A DNA stretch of 64,000 nucleotides. Source: Agrypnia vestita. Its lineage: Eukaryota > Arthropoda > Insecta > Trichoptera > Phryganeidae. How positions within the stretch are numbered: position 1 is the stretch's first letter; every line of letters starts with the position of its first letter. The notes under the pieces are model-generated. The model was not told where the DNA came from and searched no databases. It was given only the letters and a program-made list of their open reading frames with translations. The translations under genes and the position numbers were made by a program. The DNA is taken from positions 1-64,000 of the forward strand of contig JADDOH010010142.1 in NCBI GenBank assembly GCA_016648135.1. The letters run 5' to 3'. Positions 23,540-34,472 of the stretch are shown one piece after another.

Positions 23540-23665
23540 TGTTAGAAGCCTTAACAATCGACGAGCTTGCATGGATGTGGATAAGGCGAGACGGAAGCGT
23601 GTGGCATTTCAACTTCTCTGCCCACCCCCGTGAAAGCGGCGTAATGGTTGGTTAAGTAAGTTGGA
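23540..23665 (+). mobile_element. RTE-like LINE 3' terminus (decayed)
   Basis: Contains GTTAGAAGCCTTAACAATCG, then CGAGCTTGCATG...GATGTGGATAAGGCGAGACG and CTCTGCCCACCCCCGTGAAA...GCGTAATGGTTGGTTAAGTA. This is the same 3' end as at 36090-36275. Confidence 0.6.
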
Positions 23666-24142
23666 AAATAATTAACTTCATAATTTTGGACAGTCACTCA
23701 CTGATCAGCGGACTCGTTCATGCATTACATCGTCGCTTCGATGGGTACCGCAAAATATATTACAAAAACATTGTAACACCTGCGGAGGTGACCACTCGGG
23801 AAGTATAGCGTTTCGGCTGCAACCGCTATGGTCATTTTTGATAAGCCCACCGAACTTAGATTACTGTGAATAAAGTGCAAAGGTGTGGTGAGACCTTACT
23901 AAGACAATTCTCGCATAAGACCTGCTGTTTTCTCAGAGGTCATCAGTCTCTTTTGTTTATTGTAAAACACGTGTCTTGCTAAAAGGATTGGAAAATCAGT
24001 TGGACCATATGTTCCATTCATTGTTCTGGTGAAGGTGAAGAAGAAAGTAAGAAAATAGAAGGAGACAACATTAACCTGTCGTACGATTTTTTAACGCAAT
24101 ATATAGAACAGGTACAACACCAAATAACTGGCTTAAATCAAT

Positions 24143-24597
24143 CTTCTTCATGAATATAATTAAACTAATTAACTTTGTTTATCACCACTAAAATTTATTT
24201 GGTAAAACCAACCGGTTTCGGAAACGACGTTCCTTCGTCAGGGTATACTTAATACTAATTAAACTTTACAAAATTATAAACAATCATATCTCAGTGTCAA
24301 GTGTCCAGATGGAGGTAAATAGTGGGGGGTGCGAAAGAAATAGGTGATAGGGTAAAAGGGAACATATTCATATTCTATTTTGAATATGTTCCTTTTCACC
24401 CTTTTCACGTGTTTCTTTCGCACCCCCCACTATTTACCCCCATTTAGACACTTGACACTGAGATATGATTGTTTATAATTTTGTAAAGTTCAATTAGTAT
24501 TAAGTATACCCTGTCGTTTTAGAAACCGACTGGTCATACCAAATAAATTTTAGTCGTGATAAACAAAGTTAATTAGTTTATTTATATTCATAATGAA
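24143..24597. mobile_element. Long inverted repeat enclosing hammerhead-like motif
   Basis: Arms 24143-24370 and 24381-24597 are about 90% complementary by eye, around a 10-base loop inside GAACATATTCA...TGAATATGTTC. The left arm, on the minus strand, holds CTGACGA (24241-24235), stem GGAAC/GTTTCC, GAAAC (24219-24215) then CGGT. The right arm has the equivalent motif decayed (CTGTCG...GAAACCG near 24510). No coding capacity. Confidence 0.75.
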
Positions 24598-24665
24598 TAA
24601 CCACAAAGTTATAGCAAAATACAACAGTACAATCTTCTTCACTTTACCTAAAAAGCCAAATGCAA

Positions 24666-24735
24666 AATATTTTTAGCACGTGACTTAGCAAGCTTATGGT
24701 TAAATAAGCTTGCTAAGTCACGTGCTAAAAATATT
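24666..24735. repeat. Perfect 32-bp hairpin
   Basis: 24666-24697 and 24704-24735 are exact complements (AATATTTTTAGCACGTGACT...) around six bases. The right arm abuts the LINE RT fragment that begins at 24725. Confidence 0.85.
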
Positions 24736-24990
24736 CCTCAAAATCATACACAGCAAAATTCACAAAAAGTGAGTAGAAGGCATGAGTGAAACACAGCTTG
24801 GTACACCACACATGAAATTTGCTTAAACATTCCTGTAGTGACTTGCAGTCTGTTATAGATCTAACTGAGACGAAAATTTTCATGTCGTCTGCAAATAATG
24901 GAACTTGTACCAGGTCTGAGAAGTTAGTAACAATGTCATTTATAAAGCAATTGAAAGCAAAAGGTCGTATATGGAAACGTTGGGGCATTT
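24725..24990 (-). pseudogene. LINE reverse-transcriptase palm fragment
   Basis: Minus frame: MPQRFHIRPFAFNCFINDIV, a decayed form of PQGSHLGPLLFNIFINDI, followed by VPLFADDMKIFVSV with the FADD catalytic box, ending FHVWCTKLCF. Only about 80 residues survive. This is a different LINE lineage from 25665-26875 (FADD rather than YADD). Confidence 0.8.
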
Positions 24991-25664
24991 AACAATTATG
25001 GCACAGTAAAAGATATATTTTTACGTGATTTTACGAAACACTTTATGCACACAAAACGACAGGATCAGCATATTAAAATCTGCATAATTCCTATTAGTGA
25101 TGGGCTCAACCTGCAAGTTAATCACTGACATCGTAAAATCAAATCACGCCAAAAGTGATTCAATGGAAAACCATGAAAATATCCGAAATGTCAGAAAATT
25201 GTTAAACCGAATTGAAGGGAAACAACCAAAACAATTATACAAAATTGCCGGCAGTTCATGTCTATACTAGCCGCGATTCGTATTTTTATTTGACGTTTAT
25301 GCGCGCAACGGGAGCACGTGATCTGAATGCGCTTGTGACGTGTAATCAATTTCGATATTAATATTGAAATTCACAAATATACATGCCTGAATAGCGTATT
25401 ATATAACACGCTATTCATGAATTAATTATATGATTAGAACTAAGTGTTTCTTCGTCATTGTTAACAAAAAGTATAAAAATAACGTTATTATTTTTTATTT
25501 AGACAGTTGTAAATATAAATTGCATTTTGGTATTCACGGATTATTTTAGAAAATCTTTATTAATATAGTAGTTACTGTTTTTTTTTAATTTAATTTAATA
25601 GTTTAATAATTTAATCAAATACTTAGGTACTAAGATTTTTTTATGTGTAACATTTTATTATTAT

Positions 25665-26875
25665 TATTTATTTATTTTTTTATTTAAAAAGTAATGGAAA
25701 CCTAAGAGGTTTATGGGTAACATTTTTACATGACTCAATATAAGAAAATATAATAATATAATTTAGATACAAAGTCATTTTTTTATAGTTGGCCGAGTTT
25801 TAATATTTTTGTCACATCTGTTTTGAATTTGTCAGTGGTCAGTTGTTTGGTCTGTTGTGGCAGGTCATTGTATAGTTTTAGTCCGTTGCAAATTAGTCGG
25901 GATTGTCCTGTTTTTGTTTTGGAGTGTATTATGTGATAGTTTTGAGCCATTCTAGTGTTGTGTTGGTGTTTTTCGTGTATTTTGTGTAATTTTATGTCTT
26001 CGTTTTGTATTTCCCCAATTGCTAGTCTGTGAATGATTTTTAGTGTTTCGATTTTTGTAATGCTTTCGATGTTTAATTGTTGTGTTATACGGTATACAGT
26101 TTCAGTTGGTGTCCGGTATTTCAGATCATAGACCATTCTTAGTATTTTGTTTTGCTGTCGTTGGAGTCTGTTTAGGTTAGTTTGGTTCCGGTTCCCCAGA
26201 GGGGTATCAAATATCCTATTCTACTCTTGACGTATGCCTGGTACATCAGAATTTTTACGGTATTTGGTGTGATTTCGTGTATTTTGTGGAATAGGCTGGT
26301 CAGTTTTGTCAGTGAGTCAATAACTTTGTCTATTTGAGAGGTCCATTTGAGATGTCTGTCTATGTTGAGTCCTAAGTATTTAGTATTTTCTAGTTCAGTA
26401 GGTGTTTCATTATGTATTTTTATGTCCATTTTATACGTTTTCCGTTTGGCCTCAAAGTTAATGTAGTTACATTTTTGAGCGTTTAAGGTTAGTATATTTC
26501 TTTTTGTCCATTCAGTTAATATATCTATTGACTTTGTTGATTTGTTTTGTGGTTTCTATGTCATTATTGTTTTCGTAAAATATTCCGAGGTCGTCCGCAT
26601 AGAGTATTATTTTGCCTCTAATATTTAGTTGCTCCAGGTCATTTATATATATTATATAGAGTAATGGTCCTAGGATTGATCCCTGTGGGACACCATAGCT
26701 GACATTCATATATGTACTTGTGGTTTCGTGTAGTGTGGTGTATTGCTTTCTGTCTTTTAGGTAGCTGTCGAAAATGTTTAGGACGTTGCCAGTGATTTCT
26801 ATTTTTGATAATTTGTTGACTAGGGTAGTCAGATGTACCGTGTCAAATGCTTTTTTAAAATCGTAAAAAAGTCCG
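25665..26875 (-). mobile_element. 5'-truncated LINE with nearly complete RT domain
   Basis: Minus strand from 26875: GLFYDFKKAFDTVHLTTLVN (RT block A with catalytic D), then VSYGVPQGSILGPLLYIIYI (block B), ILYADDLGIF (block C, YADD), NTKYLGLNIDRHLKW (block E), then a thumb and C-terminus ending FKTDVTKILKLGQL at the stop at 25783. The reading shifts frame near 26512 and near 26172-26136, so it is inactive, but otherwise it is well kept. A 3' UTR and TAA/TAAATA-rich tail run to about 25665. The 12-bp word TTTTATTATTAT at 25653-25664 and 26876-26887 may be the target duplication, though it is simple sequence. Clade: jockey/CR1-like. Confidence 0.88.
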
Positions 26876-26966
26876 TTTTATTATTATCTGAATGTAAAGT
26901 TGTTTCTCCAATTATAGAATATCATCGAATTACACTCAGTTTTCAATTGTACACATCACACTATTG

Positions 26967-27850
26967 AGAGCTGGTCTAATAAACGAAAGACTAAATATCC
27001 GTTAGTAAATCGAAAATTAACTAACGGATTGCCGTTTGTTAATAAGTATTACCGACGCTCGTCTTATAAAACTTTTTTGACCGTCCGTAAGTATCGCAAT
27101 ATCGTACTGATCTTGTCTATGGTTTTAGAGCTGTCAGAGGCGAATTATATCACTTTTCTATGGAAAAGAAACAACTTTTATAAACATAACCTAAAATTTC
27201 TCGCTCGCACCGATTTTTGGGATACCTCCCACAACACTACACTGGCAGTAGCCTTTGAAACCCCAACAAAGTCTGAAGCAGCTAATAATATTGATCCAAG
27301 AGCATAGAATCTTAAGGCAACAAGCAATTGTGTGGTTGGTGATAATGTCAGATGCCTACGCGTGCGCCTTTTTAAATTTTGTCCAATATCTTCTAGAAGC
27401 TCTTAGCGGACCTTTTCAACAAGCGAAAACGGTAGATAAATTCTTCGTCTTCCAAAATATTAAAATAATCCACTCGTATATTGAACAGTCTTTGTCGTCG
27501 AGTTTGTTCTTCACACGACGAACTTGAATACAATAATAGCTCAACATCGCTATCCGAAAACATTTTTCCTTGAAAATGTAGCGGCAGTCAGCACAGTATA
27601 TAAGTACATGTTAAACAAACTGCATGAAACGCAAATTGACAACGGACCTAACCTTAAAAAATAATCCGTAAATCTGTCATACTTCTGTCAATTTCAATTA
27701 ACAATTACTGTCGCTATCGGGCATGGGTATAATTATACTAAAATTTGACTAACGGATTGTAATAAGACGAAAAAAATGCCGTTTGTATCAAATTTCGCTT
27801 TATTTGGTCTGACATCTACCTAACGGACGTTTATAAGACCGGCCCAGATT
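26967..27850 (-). mobile_element. PIF/Harbinger-derived element with TIRs
   Basis: The termini are inverted: GAGCTGGTCTAATAAACG near 26968 and, at the other end, the complement of GGGCCGGTCTTATAAACG near 27847. Sequence just inside them is also shared (CCGTTAG). The interior holds a HARBI1-like N-terminal coding remnant on the minus strand (27185-27563). The 884-bp span is too short for an autonomous Harbinger, so this is an internally deleted derivative. Confidence 0.72.
27185..27563 (-). pseudogene. HARBI1-like transposase N-terminal remnant
   Basis: From ATG at 27563-27561 the frame reads MFSDSDVELLLYSSSCEEQT, then RLFNIRVDYFNILEDEEFIY and RFRLLKRSAKSF. After a -1 shift near 27395 it continues LEDIGQNLKRRTRRHLTLSP, then TTQLLVALRFYALGSILLAA and SDFVGVSKATASVVLWEVSQ. 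The 'hYF--h-D-EFh-RFRh-K' and 'LSP--QLLhALRFYA-GSh...D--GVSK-T/S' blocks are the hallmark N-terminal and helix-turn-helix portion of Harbinger transposases. The catalytic DDE half is missing. Both strands of this interval also show unrelated open frames, which are shadows. Confidence 0.82.
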
Positions 27851-29758
27851 TTGGTATTTGGAACAAAGTCAAAGGTAAAATAAAGGAATATCGCTAGCTC
27901 ACTATTACAGATGTACCTACGCTTAATGAAGAATTCCTGCATTCCAGACATATGAAAGTAGGTGAGTCATTTATGTTCATGAGTGTGCCCTTGAAAGGTA
28001 ACGTCCGCCGTAGAGTTCCGGAAAATTCCGTTCATAAAAATGAACAAAACCTAATTTCAAAGGTTTTCACTGTTTATAGAGTCCATGCTAAATGGTTGTG
28101 TTTTCCTTTGGACGCTTACCAGTTCGAGAGCGACTTTTCAAATGACAAGTTCAATAAGTTATCAGGCTACCTGGAACAAGTTCAAAATAATTATTGCTAG
28201 TTCAAACAAACTCTGAGCACTGTATATTAATCTGTATCAGTATCGCTGCATCAGAGCACTGCACTGATATTTCGTGAAAAGCTAACTAGTCAAATAATTA
28301 GTTACGATACGAAAATTGCGACTTTGTTTGAGGGTTGAAGAGGAAATAAAATATGTTTATATATATTTTTGACTGGATTGGAGTATTAGAAATTAGTGTT
28401 TTAAGACTGTCGCAAAATTAATACCTAAATAAAACATGTATTTAAGTAAGACATTTAATTGACAGGTATAATTTTAAAAGAATCTCGGAAGAAGTGAGTT
28501 TATAGAAGTTAACAAGTTTCTGAAAGGATTTATGATATATTTACTCGTAAATTGTTTTATAATATCTTCACCATGTGAAATTAAAGGGAAGTAGAAAGAT
28601 AGCGTATTTTTACTTTCCTTTATATATTCAAAATAAAATAAACAAATATTCCAATATTACTGATACAAAATGTTAATTTTCTTTTTTCCTATTCCGTTAA
28701 TTTGTGCAAAATGAGGTGTAATTATAATCAATTATATCACCCTGTCTGTGTAGAAATACAGCGATATGGTATGTGTCATTATAATATCGTATATAATATA
28801 AGCTTATTGCTTAGGGGTTTATGATCTGATATAATACATGTTTGATGTTATAACTCCTTAGTACGCACTCCTCATAGTTTCATACAACTAGATCTCATCA
28901 TACTTCCCTTATAGTTCAACATACATGCTGCTCATAGCCTCCACATAATTAACCATGCACATAGCTCACTGTCCACTGCAGTTAATTTCAATTTCAATTT
29001 TATTTTATTGGAACCTGGAAGTCCACTGCAGTTTATTTCAATTCCAATTTTACCTTATTGGAACTTGAAATTGAATTATAAAAAGATAAATGGTAATAAA
29101 GGTGATTTCAAAATCGATCACCAACAAAATGAAATGGAATTCTGACTAGCCCTAACAAAGGGTTGCATTCAACATTTGCGCGTACATTTTCATCACTTTT
29201 CACCTATTGTTCTCTCACACGTGCAAGGAATGTGGTGTGATTTCGCACAGGGCCTTGAGGTCTCGCTTCCTCACAGATGATGGAAGGAGAATGCAATTTT
29301 CACATTACCAGAAAGGCGTACAAGTCAGGCTTACGTCCAAGGCAATTTATTTTACTCGTATTTGTAATTTTATGAAACGAATTAATATTATTGCACAAGT
29401 AATCTTTAAAAAATACAATACAATAATTGGACAGAAATTTACCGCCTTCGGAAGCAGTAGAAAATGTATTGGCACTCATGCATGTATATATTTTTAAAGG
29501 TTTCAAAATACTTGAAAGAAGTACGCTAGACGCTTGCGTCAGTACATTATCGCACGATGTTTGGGACCAGACGGAAATTTTAAATGTAAAACCTGAATGA
29601 AAATTAAAATAAAAGTATCGGTTTAGGTGCAATATTGATTCAGTATAAGATCTTAAATATTGATTACGGCACGTTAGTTATGCTAAAATACACTTGGGAA
29701 AACTCATTACGGCCAGGAGCCGATAATATATGTACAAAAAAAATATTGATTGTATTAT
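27851..29758. other. No convincing gene
   Basis: AT-rich. An open frame 27952-28200 (82 codons) has no recognisable features. A duplicated block (CCACTGCAGTT-ATTTCAATT-CAATTTTA) occurs at 28975-29015 and 29021-29060. Overlapping opposite-strand frames at 29207-29632 carry no known motif. Confidence 0.4.
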
Positions 29759-29762
29759 TTGT

Positions 29763-29905
29763 ATATATCTATCTACTTATATTATTTGATTAATTACACC
29801 AACATATTTCGGAAAAACCTTTCCATATATATAACACCCTGACGATAGAAAGGTTTTTCCGAAATATGTTAGTGTAATTAATAACATAATATAAGTAGAT
29901 ATATA
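29763..29905 (+). mobile_element. Inverted repeat with hammerhead-like core
   Basis: Arms 29763-29823 and 29848-29905 are near-complementary (ATATTTCGGAAAAACCTTTC / GAAAGGTTTTTCCGAAATAT plus the flanking ACTTATATTAT). At the junction on the + strand lie CTGACGA (29839-29845), a stem of GAAAGG/TTTTTCC and GAAAT (29861-29865). Confidence 0.65.
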
Positions 29906-30109
29906 AATTCAAATAATACGATCAATATTTTTTTTAAATGTCAAACTACAGTATTGCTGAATCAATTGAAAAAAGTTAATATATGTGTTTATTCCACAAA
30001 TAATTCAAGTGGGTTAAAACCAAAAATGTATGTAGAAAAAGTAAATTATGTTTTTCAGTTCGAAATGCACCAGGGTCTGCGATAATTAGTATTATTTAAC
30101 CCTTTAATG

Positions 30110-30400
30110 TTTCATGGGCAGCGTGGCCGAGTGCAGTAGTGAAATTTGAGACTTCTAGTAATCAGAAATAGCAAAATTGGTCTGCAAGATTGGAATGTAC
30201 TTCTCGGGCTGAAGATTTGTGAGTGGTGTTGATGTCGAAGAACAAAAGGATAGTGATGTCACCTGAATTAAAGGCCAATTTAAGCAGAGATCGAGTTAAT
30301 CCTACATCATTGATGACCGTAAAGTGATGTTTAAAAGAAGCAAATTTAAATGGCGAATAAATATTTCGGGTTGGGGCTGAATCACTGACAATAAAGCAAA
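30110..30400 (+). pseudogene. Possible Tc1-like transposase N-terminal remnant
   Basis: Near 30240-30345 the translation SPELKANLSRDRVNPTSLMT then CLKEANLNG resembles the second helix-turn-helix of Tc1 transposases (NPR-S...TVRRRL-EAGLNGR). Several stops are present. The upstream SEIAKLVCKIG could be the first HTH. The match is weak. Confidence 0.35.
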
Positions 30401-31518
30401 AAGAAGTTAATTAAGGGGAATACCTACCTGGACATTTCGGAAAAATCGATTTTGAATTTTTCGCATTTTCTTAGAGCTTGAGGTATTAAGAATGCCTGGT
30501 GCAAATTTAAAGCAAAAATTAAAAAAAATAACAAAGTTATAGCTGATAATAGTGGCATCCCTTGGTTGATTACGCGCCGCTCAACACGGCGCTGCGCTAC
30601 ATGCAGGTAGCTGCCAGTCGGACTCTTTCATAATAGAAACTTAAGACATATTTTTATTATGTTTGTGAAGAGTGCTCGATGATATGGGAATTCAAAGCAA
30701 GGTGGAGGACTTATATTATGGTCCTGGAATCGATGATTTTATGTAAGTTGAAGAATTTCGCGATTACTTATTTATTTACTCAATTTGCAAACACGTTTTA
30801 CTCGAAACCATATTTTAAAAATCGGTGACCAAAAATCTCGGCAACCACTGAATTGATAATACATATAAATTATTTTATTACGATGATAGCTAGCACATAT
30901 TAAGAATTCAATTTTTTGTATGTTATACCTCGCCAAAATAATTATGATTCTAGTGTGTGATAATCAGTTACAATCATACAGGTAGTGTATTATAATTTAA
31001 TAAACAATGAGTATTAGGTAATATACTATTTATCAAATATATCAAAAATCTTTGAATAAGCAGTAAAAAGAGACTAAATTCAATCACAAAAGTGATTTCT
31101 ACAATAAATCAGAATCCATTCCGGTTCACTGGGGGAATATGCACACAAGAACCGCAAAACATCCACCATCATACAAAGTAAATTGAACAAATCAAGTAAT
31201 TGCATAGGTATCTTCATCGATTCGAGGGATGTACTCGACAGTATCTCCCACGAACAACTCGTATCAGAACCAAAATATATATTTAAAACACGCGAGTTAA
31301 GTGAAAGTGAGAGGTCTCAGATAATTTTATTAAATTCGGGGGGGTTCAAATAGCCAACAAAAAAATTAAGTGCTCTCTGTGTGAAGTCCAAATGATACTT
31401 AAAAGATTCCTGAAATCTAATTGTTATAAAAATCTTAAAATAATTTTCACAATATAATCCATTACCTGTGGTCCATTCACGCTCATTTAAATCTCACTAT
31501 ATCGTAATTAACTATTCG
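30401..31518. other. No gene seen
   Basis: Unremarkable AT-rich DNA. No open frame above 60 codons, and no repeat noticed by eye. Confidence 0.4.
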
Positions 31519-31520
31519 AT

Positions 31521-31622
31521 ATTCGAATTGTTGGAATCACGAATATTTGAATAGTTAGAATCACGAATATTCGAATAGTTAGAATCACGAATATTCGAAT
31601 AGTTAGAATCACGAATATTTGG
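31521..31622. repeat. 24-bp tandem repeat, about 4 copies
   Basis: Unit GTTAGAATCACGAATATTCG + AATA repeats at 31530, 31554, 31578 and 31602 with single-base differences. Each unit contains the palindrome CGAATATTCG. Confidence 0.9.
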
Positions 31623-31778
31623 AGGCTCTAATCGGAACAAGTGGGCAGGCATCATTCAGGAGGCTAGAGCTTTGCATGACTTATACAGAGAAGTAGGTAA
31701 GTATATTGTTCCTCTATTACTATTATTATACACTAAATTAGAAATAACAAAGTGCAGGGTTCATACATTGAGTTAGTT

Positions 31779-32335
31779 GATCAAAAGCGAGGAAATTTAA
31801 CATTAGTTTTCTCGTTTTGTATGCGGCACGGTGTATTGCTGTTATTTCGACGAAAAATTATAACATTATTCGTGGACCTAGTGAGAAAATTTGCTTTATA
31901 TGTTTTTTACATACTTAAAGATTTTGACCAAATGCCATGATTTTTAACGGTTATATTCTCGTTCTGTATGCGGCACGAAGTATTGTTGCTATTTCGCCAA
32001 TAATTACAACATTTTTGGTGGACCAAGTGAGAATATATTGGCGTCATGTGTTTTTCACGTGCTTGCAGATTTTCACCAAACGCCATGATATTCAATGGTT
32101 ATTTTCTTGTTCTGTATGCGGCACGGTGAATTGTTGATATTTCGACAAAAAATTTGAATAATTTTGATGAACCTAGTGAGAAAATTTGCGTTATATATTT
32201 TTCACATACTTGCAGATTTTGATCAAAAGCGATGAAATTTAACGTTAGTTTTCTCGTTCTTTATGCGGCACGGTGTATTGTTGCTATTTCGACAAAAAAT
32301 TACTACATTTTTGGTGGACCTAGTGATATAGTGAT
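31779..32335. repeat. Satellite-like tandem array, 147-148 bp period, 4 copies
   Basis: The anchor ATGCGGCACG recurs at 31821, 31968, 32116 and 32263 (spacings 147, 148, 147). Each unit contains TTAACG-TTAGTTTTCTCGTTC, TATTTCGACAAAAAATT, GGACCTAGTGAGAA and CATACTTGCAGATTTTGA-CA. Units 1 and 4 are more alike (GATCAAAAGCGA) than units 2 and 3 (CCAAACGCCATGAT). Open frames here are repeats of the same words, not genes. Confidence 0.9.
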
Positions 32336-32909
32336 ACAATAGTCTGGTCTATCTACACGTTATAAATACACCAGCGTTCCTTGGAACATTGTCTAGACTG
32401 TCTAGAGAATGTCTATTGTCAGATCCAACAGAAAAGTTATAGAAACCTACGATTTTACGAAATGATATATTAAAAAATATGTTCTGCTCTGGAAGATTAA
32501 ATGTAGAACATTTCATTACAATTTGAATATAATATAGAAAAGTCTATCAAAGTAGAAATGGCAAGGCTGAACTGACTGTCTAAAAAGAGATGGCAGAAAA
32601 AAAATTGTAATCTATTTTATGATATGTTATTTCGTTATTATATTGCTAACGTTTTTCAAAAATCTTGTAAATTATTGTAAAAACTTGTCAATGTAATAAC
32701 GATGAATTCCCAATTAATGAAATGAAACGAAATAAAATAAAATTAATTTTACTATTTTCAAACATCGTCCCAGTATGGTTGCAATAGATTTACAAAAAAC
32801 ATTTCTCCAATTTTCAAATTATTGACGATAGATATTGTACAGAACTTGTTTTATATTTGAAAAATGTCCTTCTTCAATAAATGCAAATTCACTTTGTGGT
32901 AACATTTTT

Positions 32910-33223
32910 AAATAATTAAAATTAAAAACAAGTAACTTTGTTTTAACCACTGATTTTATTTTAACTTTTCTTGCTTAACTTACATATTTTTCTTTGATTG
33001 TCTATGTTTTGTCTATGTTCCGGGGGCAATCTATGCCTGTGCATTTTCTTTGTTTGTTATTTTCCTATGACTTTATAAATTAAGATCTATACTTGTTATG
33101 ATTCTTCAGTATACCTTGTATTCTCTTGAAGAAGGGACCGTTGGTTCCCGAAACATGTCGAGTGTTTGTTAAAATAAAATCAGTGGTTAAAACAAAGTTA
33201 CTTGTTTTTAATTTTAATTATTT
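32910..33223 (+). mobile_element. 56-bp perfect inverted repeat with hammerhead-like motif
   Basis: 32910-32965 and 33168-33223 are exact complements (AAATAATTAAAATTAAAAAC... to ...TTATTTTAAC). Just inside the right arm on the + strand is CTTGAAGA (33125-33132), stem GGGACC/GGTTCCC and GAAAC (33150-33154), followed by ATGTCGAGTG. The arm identity implies a recent origin. Confidence 0.75.
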
Positions 33224-34044
33224 GAAAAATGTCCATTCAGAACCGAAGACACCTGCAAAATTCATAGTTCATAGGAAATTTACATATTAACCCTATAAGT
33301 AATCCAAATAATGTGTCCATTCCCTTTCAAAATTAGCTAAGTGAGAAACGAAACGACATTTTTGGAACGTTATAAGGAATAAGAATAAAAATATAATATG
33401 TATTATATTTGCTCCCGTAGGACATAGAGAAAATTTACAACTTATTTAATTGAAGCTAGTTTAAAATTCTTGTTTTGTTCGCTACCTAATTCATTTTTCG
33501 ATCCAAAGTTGTGCACGCGATATTCATACTCGTACGTTTTTGAAAAGTAATCCGCAATAAGTGCACCAGCGGTGGAGAACTGGTGAACTCGAAGTTCATG
33601 ATGTCCGGTCGGTTCCGAACTGCATGACTTTTACGTTTTTTTTTTTTGAAATTGAAATATTTATTGTAAATAAAATAATACACACATGTTACAGTGAATA
33701 TTACATTTTTTATACGTGTTTAACCGTCTCCAGAAAAGTAAAAACTTGTGTTTGGGGGTAGGAGTACATGAGACCAATTATTTGGAAAAAAAATTATGTT
33801 CATGTCACATTCAAATAATGAAAATAGCTTTGAATAATATTTGCTGTATTTTATCAACCTAACATAGTAATAAAAACTGCTACTAGTTAGTAGTTTTTAC
33901 TCTACTACATTGACTGATTGATGTTTGGAAAAACGCCTACAAAAACTTTAATGCAATGATTAATAATTAAAATTGCTGATATGAAAATGCAAGGCATTGT
34001 CTTTAACTGCTATTCAGCTCTATAAACAAAAACAAACACAAAAG

Positions 34045-34472
34045 TATTCGGGATCCCGATCCGTAGGGATCCCGCGGGATTGGAAATCTGATCTCGGGGG
34101 ATCCCGAGAGGGCAATCCCGACTCGGGATTGCATTCCCTAGTTGGGACCGTCGGGACCGATTTCTCGCACGACGACCGCCCGTTTGGCTTCCCGACCGCA
34201 GCATCGCACCCCTCGTATTGATCGCGGGGCGGGGGGTGCATACATTACTGAAGGGTGGTCGCCCTCCGCTATCGGGGCCCCTAACAACCCGTGACGTCAC
34301 CAGCCACCATGCACCGACGCTCGGAGACTTTGAGTTTGAACAGCGATCAACGTGCGACTTGGCGCTAAGGAGACCAAAAACCGAACACGAAAAATCAACA
34401 ATCGCGATGCGTTTTGGTCCACCTCGTCCAGCCCACGGAGCAGGCCGGCAGCCAAACATTGGTAGCCCACAC
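34045..34472. other. GC-rich block with GGGATCCC repeats
   Basis: An abrupt 430-bp GC-rich island in AT-rich DNA. Its left part repeats GGGATCCCG/CGGGAT words (34050-34135), including ACTCGGGATTGCATTCCC. Open frames exist on both strands (34010-34459 minus, 34218-34553 plus) but show no motif. They most likely exist because GC-rich DNA contains few stop codons. It directly abuts the foldback copy at 34473. Confidence 0.6.

Noticed and set aside
31521..31622. CRISPR array
   Set aside because: The 24-bp units are directly adjacent with no spacers; a plain tandem repeat in a eukaryote.
31752..32137. Small overlapping ORFs
   Set aside because: They are translations of the 147-bp tandem unit.
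34010..34459. 149-codon minus-strand gene
   Set aside because: GC-rich DNA yields long open frames on both strands at once. No domain is recognisable, and the block is repetitive at its left end.
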